Shown here one piece after another: positions 24,028 to 34,173 of a stretch of 64,000 bases of DNA. The DNA is taken from the NCBI GenBank assembly GCA_020809705.1, contig CP085829.1, forward strand, positions 868,001-932,000, given 5' to 3'. The notes under the pieces are model-generated. The model saw only the letters and a list, made by a program, of their open reading frames with translations. It ran no database searches and was not told the DNA's origin. Each line of letters starts with the position of its first letter. Within the stretch, counting starts at the first letter, position 1. The translations under genes and the position numbers were made by a program. Source of the DNA: Calonectria ilicicola. Its lineage: Eukaryota; Ascomycota; Sordariomycetes; Hypocreales; Nectriaceae.

Positions 24028-24818
24028 ATGCCGCCAATTAGAACACGAAAAAATAACACATCCGCTGCTTAAGCGGATAAGATGTGGCAGAAGTCTATCC
24101 CCAAAGGTGAAAAAAACGCCAGATTTATAAGCAGCGAGCGTGACTGGAATGACCAGTATCAAAAAAAGATTGGAACCTCCACCAGGAACATCACTTTCGG
24201 TTATCAGTTCGTCTTAACCGAGTAAGTAAGCCTTGCATTACATAACGCTATTGACATTGACTTTGTGTCCCCTAATCAAGTGATCACATTGACGACATCT
24301 TGGCCCTTGGAAAGTCGGTTTGCAAGAACATTGCCCAGTTCATGTTCGACTATACTGATGTCGACTATGGCGCTAAGAATGACGCACTTGCTGTAACAAA
24401 TCAATCCGTTGTTCGCCTTGTCTAAGCATGCCCCAACCTGAAGAAAATTCAACTTCAGGCTACCTCTCACGTTGGCGATGAGAGCCTGCTTGCCTTGTTC
24501 GAGCATTGCCCTAAATTAACGCATGTAGAGATTACGGGAAATTCCAATTACTCTGCCGAAAAGCTCTCTGGAAGGCCGCTTGACAAATTGCGAGAGAACC
24601 CAGATTGGCTTCCCAAATTGAAGATGTTGATCGTTAGCGAAGAGGAGAGAAATAAAGAGTTTATGAAGGCGATGCGCCAATTGACTAAACAAAGGACGGG
24701 GCTGACGGTAAGGCTGCTGAACCGAATGGAATCCAAAAAACGCGGAGATTGGAGTTTAGACGAGTTCAAGTTTGATTACAAAAAGGGGCGTAAGCAGTCG
24801 TGGTTGGATACCAGGTAG
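24028..24818 (+). pseudogene. Leucine-rich-repeat-like protein gene with two in-frame TAA codons
   Basis: A frame beginning M-P-P-I-R-T-R-K, spliced once (GTAAGT donor near 24220, acceptor near 24281), reads through about 240 codons to a TAG at 24816. It is interrupted by TAA at 24070-24072 (codon 15) and TAA at 24423-24425. Flanking sequence is continuous on both sides of each stop. The repeat pattern L-x-x-I-x-L-x-x-x-x-x-V-G-D-E-S-L-L-A-L followed by C-P-K-L-T-H-V-E-I-T-G is typical of F-box-associated leucine-rich repeats. The C-terminus is highly charged. The simplest view is a recent pseudogene, since each stop is one base from a sense codon. Confidence 0.65.
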
Positions 24819-25436
24819 ACTGCGTTTTGATGTACGATAGCATTGGTCGCGTTAATGGATGGGCTATTACGGCGAGTTTAGACAATTTCCCTGCATACCG
24901 TGCCGACTTCATATATGACGTGTTGGGATGTGTGCACATGTTCGTGTTAATATGCACCGTATGATTCAGCTGGGGCCTGTACAACATGAATTCCTCGTGC
25001 CCTTTCAACACTTCCCATCTTTTGTGACTTTGCCGTTGTCATTCCGTCTTTTCATGTATGAGATGACGTCAGTAAAATACCAGAAGGAAGATGCAATCCT
25101 GCTCCGTCCCGAAGCAGGGCGATGGTGATTTTAGAAGTACGTCGAAAGAATGAGAAATTGCAGGCGGGACACTTTGTTGGCGATTAGATCAGCTAGGAAA
25201 CATGGTAGGAAATAATCACTTTGATGGATCCATATCCTTATATGTCGTCTAATGTCTAGGAAACGAAAAACACTCCCCTAGTCTGGAGTTTTGGTCTGTT
25301 ATCTATCTACAGAAATCAAAGGCACATCTCAATCTTAATCCTAGAATCCTATCTCCCCCATATGTTTCTTAGAGCTATTCCATCCATCCATCAGCTCACA
25401 TCTCATCATACGACATTTATCAGCTTGAAAGCTAAC
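24819..25436. other. Intergenic, no gene seen
   Basis: The interval lies between two pseudogenes, and no supported feature was found. Confidence 0.45.
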
Positions 25437-26123
25437 CTAATTGTCTTCCTCAAAACGGAAAAATCCAGTGTCATTAGGATCATCGCCCCGTACTTCTTGG
25501 ATATCTTTGATACTGAATTCTTCGATAATGAAATCACATCCCCATTTGATTTCTTCAAGCATATAACCGAGAACGACGCCATCAGCTGCACGGGTGCATG
25601 ATTTTAGCTCAGAAGTCTTTTCAGAGTACTCCAGCCCATTAGCAGTTTTTATCCCTCTAACAATGTACAATGGTCCTTTGCAGTCCCTTTTAAACAATGC
25701 TTCCTTGATCTCTGAGTTCTCCTTGGCCATCTTTTTCGATTTCAAGATAAGCCTTATTAAGTTTGGTCTCAAAATACCGCGATTCCAAGCTATTATATTT
25801 ATACTCGGTTTCTGTGACTTCTTCCTTTGGCCCATGGATTCTATGTATAGTGCCTGGTCCATGCACAGGGCCTTTGATGACATTGGGCAACGAACTCAAT
25901 TTGCCAATAGGACGTTCGGGTCTAAAAGGGTCACTGAGAATATTACCAAGGTTTATCGGCCATTTAAGTCGTAATCAAGACTTGGGGCTCGAAGATAATA
26001 CTTTTTATTCTCTTTACGTCTGGCCTCAGCGCTTGAGATAGTTGCCATAGGCTGAGAAATGACTTGGTTGCGCAAGCCATCATCATTAATGCCGTTAGCT
26101 GTAGACGTTTTGATCTGTGTCAT
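25437..26123 (-). pseudogene. Frameshifted copy of the uncharacterised paralogous family (copy B)
   Basis: The segment from the ATG at 26123 to the stop at 25437 aligns with copies C (26881) and D (28654) only if the frame is changed twice. The first break lies at about 25960, just before L-G-N-I-L-S-D-P-F. The second lies at about 25740, between the Y-F-E-T segment and the K-E-A-L-F-K-R segment. After the second break the frame carries P-L-Y-I-V-R-G-I, where the intact copies have V-Y-I-I-T-G-L. Neither break coincides with a GT-AG intron. The copy is therefore a decaying duplicate. Confidence 0.65.
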
Positions 26124-26880
26124 TTTTGTGGTGGAACAGTACTTGATAATCTTTTTGGGATACACTAGTGGGTGTGAAATGAAAAAAAGAGTGAGTGCGT
26201 TGGTACTTAGTTTTGTGAGATATCACAAAGGTTGGTGTATTTGAGTAACTTGTAGACTGAAGAGGGGAGAAAGGAGCAGACAGAAGGACCGCCATATAAA
26301 TCAGAAGGAGAGGCCCCAAGCGCTAATTCATAGCACGCAAACAAAGATAGATTGGTCTTTGTTAATCTGATCAGTTATTAAGGATAGGGTAATTTGATAC
26401 TAAATCATACACAAAGAGCCTTCAGAGGAGAAAACTCATTGAATAATTCTTTGTGGTCGTGTGAATATCCAATCCCCATGATGTCTCATTGCCCATTACG
26501 ACAAAGCGTGACTAAATACCCACAATACTTGCGGCTACCGGAACAGATAGCGACTGTCAGGAATATCTAAGATCCACTGGATCGGGTCGTGACAACCTGA
26601 ACGAGGTTTTCCAAAATCCCATTCATCATTTGAACCTTAAGTAAACTTTCGATGGATCTATGCAAGTATAGCGATATTTATTTACGTATAGACCACTGTT
26701 CACTAAGATTAACACATGGCTAACTAAAGAATCCGCCGTACCATGGCCATTTCTTTCAAGATGCCAATGTCCAAATCATCATTTATGAAAAGCCGTATCT
26801 AAATAAATATCATAAAATCACTTCTTTGAGTTAAATGCATTACGTCATATACTATGGCTAGAGAAATTATCGAGACCCTT
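26124..26880. other. Intergenic, no gene seen
   Basis: AT-rich spacer between copies B and C of the paralogous family. Confidence 0.45.
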
Positions 26881-27783
26881 TTACGTTTCTCGATGATCGA
26901 CGCCAAGCAAAGCTACTTCTTCCCCATCTTCATCCCAAAATGCTACTTCCCTCACTAATTCATCAGATTGACTTGCACGAATGAATTCATTCAAGTCACC
27001 ATCCGACATTTCGTTCGCACTTATGGCGATCTCTTCATTCTCGTTCCCGGTCTCCATGAATCCAGCCTTACCAGGATCGTAAGACTCAACTTCATAGTTG
27101 CGATTCCAAAACCATCCAACCGGTTTGATAGTGTGAAGACGATACGAAATGATGACATCACCAGAGCCCTCAGCAGTAATTGTGGTCGCGTCTTTTGAGG
27201 GCTCTGACATATTTACAATATTTCGCCCTTTGGAAGTATAGTATTCCCACGTGCGTTTGAAGTTTATGCCACTCGCAACATTAACCCCTGTCATCAGGTA
27301 CACAGGCCTTTTCCTCAATGCTGTCTTGAGGTCTGCGCTTTTATGACAGAGCTTTCTGATGTCGGTAATGTTGAGACCATGCTTGAAATACCATGGTTGC
27401 ACAGTACCAAAATTATGTTTAGTGATTTTCTCTATTTTAGTACGAGTTTCATATCCTATAACTTCTTGGACTTGGCTGACGAACGGCCTCTTCTCTGGTC
27501 CGGAGCTTCGTATAGTGCCTGCTGGGATAGGAGCACCTTTTATAATCTTTCCTGCCGCATCTAATATGCAGATAGGATCCGTTGGCTTGAAAGGGTCCCT
27601 GAGAATAGTGCCAAGCCGTGGCTCATTCATGTGTTGTCTAGGAATTGGAGCTTCAATATGAACCTTCCGGTTCTTCTGGGTCTTGTGTCTCGTGCTTGAA
27701 ATATCGCCCTTGATGCCAGCATTGGCCCTGCTAAGCTGGTCCTCTTTATTGAGGCCTACGGCCGCAAAGGCCTCTTCATCCAT
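26881..27783 (-). CDS. Member of the uncharacterised paralogous family (copy C)
   Basis: This is a single-exon protein of 300 residues from the ATG at 27783. The function is unknown to me. The order of features is a charged N-terminus, then R-L-G-T-I-L-R-D-P-F-K-P at about 56-67, and I-I-K-G at about 80-83. P-W-Y-F follows at about 130, R-P-V-Y-L-M-T-G-V-N-V-A-S-G at about 159-172, and I-I-S-Y-R-L-H-T-I at about 210-220. After these come W-N-R-N-Y-E-V-E and an acidic tail. No signal peptide or membrane segment is visible. It is closest to copy D, with which it shares most of these blocks and the K-A-G-F-M motif near the end. It is likely cytosolic. The combination of a DP-containing N-terminal strand and a central Y-hydrophobic-T-G strand recurs in a large set of fungal hypothetical proteins. 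Confidence 0.7.
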   Translation of the reverse strand: MDEEAFAAVGLNKEDQLSRANAGIKGDISSTRHKTQKNRKVHIEAPIPRQHMNEPRLGTILRDPFKPTDPICILDAAGKIIKGAPIPAGTIRSSGPEKRPFVSQVQEVIGYETRTKIEKITKHNFGTVQPWYFKHGLNITDIRKLCHKSADLKTALRKRPVYLMTGVNVASGINFKRTWEYYTSKGRNIVNMSEPSKDATTITAEGSGDVIISYRLHTIKPVGWFWNRNYEVESYDPGKAGFMETGNENEEIAISANEMSDGDLNEFIRASQSDELVREVAFWDEDGEEVALLGVDHRET

Positions 27784-28653
27784 ATTTGCAGTAAAGACTT
27801 GGTATCTTCACCTTTTCGAAGTCGAAGCAAAGTAAAAACGACTGAGAGTGTAAATTCGTTGCGGTTAGTGTTTTGAATGGTTCTATGGAATGTTATCAGC
27901 CAGAACAGAAGCGAAAGGTCCAGGTGAGAGTGATATAAGTAGGAAAGGGAAGCGCAGTGCTGACTCTGATACACAGAGCTCAATTCTCAAAGTACCTATA
28001 TTTCCCGCTTTCTTCACCGAATGTGGTACAGAAAATCGGCAGTCATAGGTCAATCATCAACAAAGAAACTACAAGAGGGCAGACGTTGGATGAATCACTC
28101 TTTATGTGAGAATAGGTATGTGACTGTATGCTCGTCATTCATTTCTAACTTCAACGCCATGTCGATGAATAAATGTAAGCTCGAAGATGCAAACTTAGTG
28201 TATATGGTATAAACCTATTTTGTTTACTGTCTCTTCTAAGTTCATAAATTGAAATTGAGAGATGTTTGGGCGGAGTCGAAATCACGCGACACCTGCATTA
28301 GACATTGGTAAAGTGACCAACACGAACAATATTGTGTGAAACAGATGAGATATGAGACATATCTATGAGCCTATGCTGCGAAAGTAGGCTTTCTGAACAA
28401 GACTCTCCCGAAAAAAAAAAAAAGGGGGGGGGGGCCGGAAGTAATCAAATTGGTACAACGGATCGGACATATTTTGACGTGCAATAATGTCAGTGATATT
28501 GGTGAATGCGCGCTTACAAACGATTTCACCAAGAAAGAGACATGAAAAGGGAAAACCTTAACTGAGCTGTACTTTGTCCGCAAATCCCGAGTTTCAGTTT
28601 GCTAACCATTCATTAGCCTATATCACAATTTCCTCGTCCTCATCCTATCTCCC
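27784..28653. other. Intergenic with an A13G11 purine tract
   Basis: No gene was seen. A polypurine run of 13 A followed by 11 G occurs at 28411-28434. Confidence 0.5.
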
Positions 28654-29502
28654 TCAGAGTTCCTCATATTCCTTTTCATCAATGAATACGTTCAAATTAT
28701 CCTTTGACATTCCATAGTCTGATACATTGTTCTCATCATGATCATTTTGGATATCCATAAATCCAGCTTTACCTGTATTGTAACACTCGATTTGATAATC
28801 GCGGTTCCAAATCCACCCAATCGGCTTGATGGTGTGAAGACGGTACGAAAGAATGGCATCGCCGGATTCACGAAAAGAAATGTTCCATGTCTGAATGGTG
28901 CTTTCCGGGTAGCTCAGCAACCTTGTTATCATTGGTTCCGGACCTTCCGGAACCTTTAGCAGATCTTTAGAAGTGCTTTCGTGCTCAACAGAGTATTTTA
29001 ACTCACTTGCGATATTCAGCCCTGTAATAATGTAAACGGGTCCTCTCTTCAATGCTGCCTCGAGCATTGAGTCGTTCTGGGAGAGTTCTTTGATATCAGC
29101 GACAGATGGATCAGTTTCGAAATACCAGGGTTGAACACAGCTAAAACTCTGCTCGGTTTTCCCTTCTTCCATGGTCCAGATCCCAAAATCCTCCCAGGAT
29201 CCCTGCGGCCCATAGCTTTTTTGTATGGCACCTGTTGAAATCGGATTGCCTTTGATGATGTTGGGTACTGCATTCAGTCTGCAAATCGGTTCGTGGGGGG
29301 TGAAAGGATCCTTGAGAATATTACCAAGCTTGATTGGTCCGTCTACCTGCCGAAGAAATAGCGGGGCTTCAAGATTTGGGTTCGGCTTCTCCTGGAGATC
29401 ATGCTTGGTTCCCGGAATAGTAAGCTTGAGGCCTGGATTGACTGGGTTCAGTAGGTTGTGTTTGCCAGGCCCTCTAGCTTTAAGACTTTCGTCTTCCGAC
29501 AT
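28654..29502 (-). CDS. Member of the uncharacterised paralogous family (copy D)
   Basis: The open frame extends upstream to 29631, but the first in-frame ATG is at 29502 (M-S-E-D-E-S-L), giving 282 residues. It carries the same ordered blocks as copy C: K-L-G-N-I-L-K-D-P-F-T-P, I-I-K-G-N-P-I, P-W-Y-F-E-T, G-P-V-Y-I-I-T-G-L-N-I-A-S, I-L-S-Y-R-L-H-T-I-K-P-I-G-W, and K-A-G-F-M-D. The tail is acidic and ends in E-Y-E-E-L. There is no signal peptide. The spacing of the blocks is conserved between C and D, which supports both as functional genes arising by local duplication. The biochemical role is not known. Confidence 0.7.
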   Translation of the reverse strand: MSEDESLKARGPGKHNLLNPVNPGLKLTIPGTKHDLQEKPNPNLEAPLFLRQVDGPIKLGNILKDPFTPHEPICRLNAVPNIIKGNPISTGAIQKSYGPQGSWEDFGIWTMEEGKTEQSFSCVQPWYFETDPSVADIKELSQNDSMLEAALKRGPVYIITGLNIASELKYSVEHESTSKDLLKVPEGPEPMITRLLSYPESTIQTWNISFRESGDAILSYRLHTIKPIGWIWNRDYQIECYNTGKAGFMDIQNDHDENNVSDYGMSKDNLNVFIDEKEYEEL

Positions 29503-30466
29503 GTTTGCGGCTAAGATATCCGATGCCTCTAGCCCGTTTGGTGTTAAATGCAAAATGAAATGGCTGAGCGGGATGGTAATTGGTGGTGGAAAAGCTCTAG
29601 AAGTAGGTTGGTAAATCGGATCCAAAGCCAAAATACCAGATGACTGGCGTCATATCAGTAGACGAGGATAAAAGGCCTGGAAAATTTTGCAAAGTGTTCA
29701 ATAATCAGAACGCCCACTTGTCTGCGTTTATTCATTGAATATGAGTTAGAAACTAGGCAATTGTAGGTTAATCATCAATAAAGAAACACAAGAGAAGACC
29801 AAACCGTTGAATCATTCTTTGTTTACGAATATGAATATGTTAAAGCGTGCATCAACCCTTTCAAAATTTCAGCCCATGTTCATGAATCAATGTAAGACCA
29901 ACGGTATAAACTAGATAGGTATTTGCTTTTTAAGCCATATTTGTCCACTACCACTATCGCGAAAATAATCGAAGAAACCAGGCGTGCTATGAGTATTTTT
30001 GGCATGATGCCGATCACTACTTCGTTGATGGTAGTCGTCTGCGCACGGACGCATCTCAGTTGAGGAATTCAAATTGGGACACACGTTCTAGACGCAGGCG
30101 AAAATCATGGGGGAGTGGACATTGAAATTACCCTAGAGCGATTAATACGAACAACTTTGCATGGGATGGATATTTGTAAAGACAGCTCTAAGAGCCCGGG
30201 CTATATAGATAGATACTTAGATGAATTATGATGCATTTTTCTGGAGATTTATGTCAACTTTCCCTACTGGTGCTACGATGATCGTTGGTCTAGTAACTAT
30301 AGGGTGCGGCTTACCAGATCTACTAGCATACGGGCGGGTTAATTCTATGCTGCGCTGACGGAGGTTGGCGGGGCAAGGCAGCCACATTACTTCCAAATGA
30401 CGCCGGTGTGCAGCAACGTGCCATCTTCAATCAATCACTCACTCACTCATTACTGCCTAGATTACC
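29503..30466. other. Intergenic upstream of the hydrolase
   Basis: No gene was recognised. The segment next to 30467 is the likely promoter of the CocE-type hydrolase; no clear TATA box was seen. Confidence 0.45.
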
Positions 30467-32110
30467 ATGGCGGCATCTCGAGGCTATTTGTTTACCGCAA
30501 TCGACCGCACCGTGGGATGGATGCTGGGGCTGCCTCCAGAGCGCTGCAGCTTCACCACCGAGACTGTCAGTATCCCGCTACAAGATGGGACGGTGCTGAA
30601 AGCGGACTTTTATCGGCCCGTTGGTATTGAGCTACTGGGTACAATCTTGGTTCAATGTCCCTACGGTCGCGGCGTCTTCTTGGCGAGCGGCAGTGGGCGC
30701 ACCTTTGCACCGCGGGGATACCAAGTGTTGTTTGTCAGCTGTCGCGGTACGTTTGGCTCAACGGGAGTCTTTGATGGGGGCTTCTCGCAGAGTCAAGATG
30801 GCCACGAGGTTGTCGCGTGGATGCGCGAGCAGCCGTGGTACACGGGAATCTTTGCCACTGTTGGACCATCATACTTGGGTCGCGCGCAATGGGCGCTTCT
30901 CTGCGACCCTCCCAAGGACATGGTCGCCGCCGTGATTGCCGTTGGCCCACACGATTTCGCCAGGACGAGCTGGGGAACAGGCGCCTTTAGTCTCCTGCAG
31001 CGCCTGTCCTGGAGTGAATTAATCACGAAGCAAGAGACTGCCGGCATTTTAGAACGATTGAGGATGATGAATGACCAGACCATTGCTCCGATGCTGAATG
31101 CGGTCCCCTTGCAAGACAAGATTGACGCACATTTTGGAGATAAGGCCCCGTGGCTGACCCATGCGATTAACCACCCCGACATAGACGATCCCAGCTGGGC
31201 ACCGCTGAGGCACGGTGAAGCGCTAGAGAAGGCGGATATACCGATATTGCTGGTTAGTGGCTGGCACGACTTGTTTTTGGATCAAACCATGGAGCAGTAT
31301 CATAGACTTCATGAACGAGGATGCAATGTGGCCCTTACCATTTCTGCCGGTGGGCACTTAAGCTTTACGACCGCCGAAACGGTGCAAGACACATTTTCAT
31401 GGATTGAAAAGTATCTTGCCGGGAAGGAAGATTGCGAGAGAAAGAACGCCGTTAAGATCTCAGTTGGAGGACCAGCTCAGAAACGGATGGAGTTCCCAAG
31501 CTGGCCACCTGCAACTGCACCTTTGAAGTTCTATCTCGGCCCTGGTGGCACCTTGGCCGATTCCAAAACTTCCGAAGAGGCATCCTCCTCCTTTACCTTC
31601 GACCCAGAGGCACCGACACCAACCCTTGGAGGTCCTCTCATGAAGCGCGGTGGAACTGTCGATGACACGTCCTTGGCAGCTCGGGATGATACTATTGTAT
31701 TCACCACGGACCCTCTGAAGGAGCCACTGGAGGTTTTTGGCGAGCCGATTCTCGAACTTGAGCACTCAACTAATCGGCCATATGCCGACCTGTTTGTACG
31801 AATCAGCGAAGTAAGAGCAAACGGGAAAAGCTACAACATCACAGAAGGATTTGTGAGGCTTCCAGAAACTAGGGATGGGACTTCTATCGGGATCAAAATG
31901 CGCCCTACTGCATATGCATTTGCAGCGGGCATGCGGATACAACTGCTCATCGCTGGTGGCTCACATCCCCAGTTTGCTCGCAATTATGGATCGGGAGAGC
32001 CTCTTGCCACGGGGACAACGTTGTGTCCAGTCAAGCATACTGTTTTCTATGGCGGCCAGGCAATTTCATTTGTTAAATTGCCCATAAGATTGGGGTCATC
32101 CGACGATTAA
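30467..32110 (+). CDS. CocE/NonD-type alpha/beta hydrolase (X-Pro dipeptidyl-peptidase family fold)
   Basis: This is an intronless protein of 547 residues from the ATG at 30467. The N-terminal alpha/beta hydrolase (peptidase S15) domain has R-G-T-F-G-S-T-G at 93-100 and the nucleophile Ser135 in G-P-S-Y-L-G. The acid is Asp268 in G-W-H-D-L-F and the base is His297 in G-G-H-L-S-F, a complete catalytic triad. The C-terminal part (about 370-547) has the jelly-roll X-Pro dipeptidyl-peptidase C domain pattern, with repeated P-L-E-V-F-G-E-P and V-R-I-S-E-V. Relatives hydrolyse acyl, ester or amide bonds, including cocaine esterase, glutaryl acylases and uncharacterised fungal members. No signal peptide is present, so it is probably intracellular. 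The natural substrate is not known. The region is GC-richer than the surrounding gene-poor DNA. Confidence 0.88.
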   Translation: MAASRGYLFTAIDRTVGWMLGLPPERCSFTTETVSIPLQDGTVLKADFYRPVGIELLGTILVQCPYGRGVFLASGSGRTFAPRGYQVLFVSCRGTFGSTGVFDGGFSQSQDGHEVVAWMREQPWYTGIFATVGPSYLGRAQWALLCDPPKDMVAAVIAVGPHDFARTSWGTGAFSLLQRLSWSELITKQETAGILERLRMMNDQTIAPMLNAVPLQDKIDAHFGDKAPWLTHAINHPDIDDPSWAPLRHGEALEKADIPILLVSGWHDLFLDQTMEQYHRLHERGCNVALTISAGGHLSFTTAETVQDTFSWIEKYLAGKEDCERKNAVKISVGGPAQKRMEFPSWPPATAPLKFYLGPGGTLADSKTSEEASSSFTFDPEAPTPTLGGPLMKRGGTVDDTSLAARDDTIVFTTDPLKEPLEVFGEPILELEHSTNRPYADLFVRISEVRANGKSYNITEGFVRLPETRDGTSIGIKMRPTAYAFAAGMRIQLLIAGGSHPQFARNYGSGEPLATGTTLCPVKHTVFYGGQAISFVKLPIRLGSSDD

Positions 32111-33153
32111 TCTGAGTCAATGTGTGAGACCATTTTGAACTGTTGCTATTTGAAGTTCCGGGGCGGATCAAAGTTTAGGAACCAAGGGACGTGTACAGTT
32201 TATACTAGGATACCTAGGATTTCAGAATGCGACCCTGATGCAATAGAGACCCAAAAAGTGGAATCGCCTGCGTCCATTTGTAGTTCAATGGTTTAATGTA
32301 GGGCTGAAAGGGCTGAATCGGCAGCTGCTTGCTCGACCCCGGTTCAGGCTAATCATTAAGCTTGCTTTGGTCCCGACAAAAGTGCCACCTATCTTAAAAG
32401 TAGATGCGCTGTGTGACCGATGGGAAATTTGATAGCCTGTGGAGCTGTGCAACAGCTCCATGGGTAGTCGGCACAAAGACTAGCCGGCTTATGATTGCAT
32501 GTCGCAGCGAGCAAACGACTGCTGATACACTTCCCTTAAATTCTAGTATGAAGCCGCACCAGATTTTCATTAAGCTTAAAGATTTGGTGGTATACCATCG
32601 CTATTATCGTTGAACCAATATTCTCTTCATTATACCTCGTGATTACGGAGCTCTGACTGTGGCCGGTGTAATATCGGGCCTGCTTCGTTGTTCAGCTGCC
32701 TCTTCACCAACCAGTTTTGGGCATAACACCTCATCTAGAACAAATTAACCATGGGTTAAAAGCATCTCAACGAATTAGCCATGCCTTGAATCCCATAAGC
32801 ATAAATAAATTAGGCACTAGATTACCCACTTGGGCCTGTTCTATCCTCAGCCACCCAACCACATTTGCGAGATGGGATCATTAAGCCTTCAGCTCGGCAA
32901 CGGCGCTACTAACCCTGCAAGGCAGATTACCCCTGGGGCAGTGACAGTTTCCTTGTAGATTCGATCGGTCATAGAAGATTTCGATGCCTGCGTCAGCTAT
33001 AAAGTGCATGAATCGGTTTGGCTGATGAGGATCGAGACTCACCTGCACGATCGCGCAAGACGACTCCCAAGAATCCCGATCGAGAGCCCATCTCCAAACA
33101 GCAGCCAAGATTAGTCAGCCTTCAATTCGGAATCTCAGTTCACTCAGCATAAA
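32111..33153. other. Intergenic 1 kb, no gene seen
   Basis: A stretch near 32277-32345 vaguely resembles a tRNA (GGTTC-like word) but does not fold into arms. No coding gene was supported. Confidence 0.45.
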
Positions 33154-34173
33154 ATGGCACGTTTCGCCGTTCTCCTAGCTCTGATTGGAGTCAGCGCCGC
33201 AAACCTGACTGGCTTCCACGTGCAGAAAGGACCAAGCGAAAACAACTTCCCCGGCCTCGACAACCAAGGGCTGTCCGTGAGTACGACTTGCTCCTCCTTC
33301 CAACATGCATGCAATGGCTCTTGCATTCCCCGCTCGGCAACATGCTGCGACACTGGCGATGGAGCATACTGTAACGCCGGGAAATACTGCGTCATTGGAG
33401 GATGCTGCCCGACTAGCGAGACTTGCTCGGGTATAGGTGTCGGCTGTGACTCGGGGTACGAACTATGTGCCACTGCTTGTATGCCCAAAGGAGCTGTTTG
33501 CTGTGGCGACAATTCCTACTGCGACCGCGGCGAAATCTGCACCAGCAGCGGAACCTGTGCCACCAGAAGCAGTAGTAGTAGTAGTAGTGGAAGCAGCAAC
33601 ACTAGTGGCAGCGACAACGACCGTGATAGCGACAACAACCATGGTAGCGACAACAACAGTGGTAGCAACAACAACAGTGATAATGGCAACAACAGTGGCA
33701 ACGGCAACAACAGTGGCAACGGCAACAATAGTGGCAACGGCAACAATAGTGGCAGCAGCGGTAACGGCAACAACAGTGGCAACGGCAACGGCAACAACAG
33801 TGGTAACGGCAACGGCTACAACAGTGATAACGACAACCGCAGTGGTGGTGGTAGCAGCAGTGGCAGTGGCAGCAGCAATGACGATGATAGCCTCTCCTCT
33901 TCTACCACTTCATCAAGGACAATTTCACAACCAACCTACACCAAAAGTTTTCCTAGTGAGGAGACCAGCTCCTCTGCTCATGCACTGTGCGCCCGCAGAA
34001 GCCGTGGGGGATCTGATAGCAGCAGCAGTGGTGGTGGCGACAGCAGCAGCGATACCAATAATAATGGCGGCGACGGTGACAGCGATGACGGATGTGGTTC
34101 TGGTAGCACTGCCGGATCTCTTGTTGCTCCAAGTTTACTTGCTGCCATTTTGTTTACTGTTATTGCCCTGTAA
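33154..34173 (+). CDS. Secreted Cys-rich, Ser/Asn/Gly-repeat, GPI-anchor-like surface protein
   Basis: This is a single exon of 339 residues. Residues 1-16 form a signal peptide (M-A-R-F-A-V-L-L-A-L-I-G). Residues about 46-130 contain some 22 cysteines in two related modules, each with A-C-x-x-x-C-x-P followed by C-C and a C-x-x-G-x-x-C pattern. Residues about 131-240 are a low-complexity tract of Ser, Asn, Gly and Asp built from short G-N-G-N-N-S units, likely O-glycosylated and extended. The C-terminus is a small-residue site followed by a hydrophobic tail (S-L-L-A-A-I-L-F-T-V-I-A-L), fitting a GPI-anchor signal. This plan matches wall-exposed proteins of filamentous fungi. The partner or ligand of the Cys modules is unknown. 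Confidence 0.8.
   Translation: MARFAVLLALIGVSAANLTGFHVQKGPSENNFPGLDNQGLSVSTTCSSFQHACNGSCIPRSATCCDTGDGAYCNAGKYCVIGGCCPTSETCSGIGVGCDSGYELCATACMPKGAVCCGDNSYCDRGEICTSSGTCATRSSSSSSSGSSNTSGSDNDRDSDNNHGSDNNSGSNNNSDNGNNSGNGNNSGNGNNSGNGNNSGSSGNGNNSGNGNGNNSGNGNGYNSDNDNRSGGGSSSGSGSSNDDDSLSSSTTSSRTISQPTYTKSFPSEETSSSAHALCARRSRGGSDSSSSGGGDSSSDTNNNGGDGDSDDGCGSGSTAGSLVAPSLLAAILFTVIAL
33610..33835 (+). repeat. In-frame minisatellite encoding G-N-G-N-N-S units
   Basis: Imperfect tandem copies of an approximately 18-bp GGCAACGGCAACAACAGT-like unit occur with shorter GACAAC/AGTGGC variants. All keep the reading frame of the surface protein. Such tracts often vary in length between strains. Confidence 0.75.

Noticed and set aside
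32277..32345. tRNA-like stretch with a GGTTC word
   Set aside because: It does not form acceptor, anticodon and T arms together.
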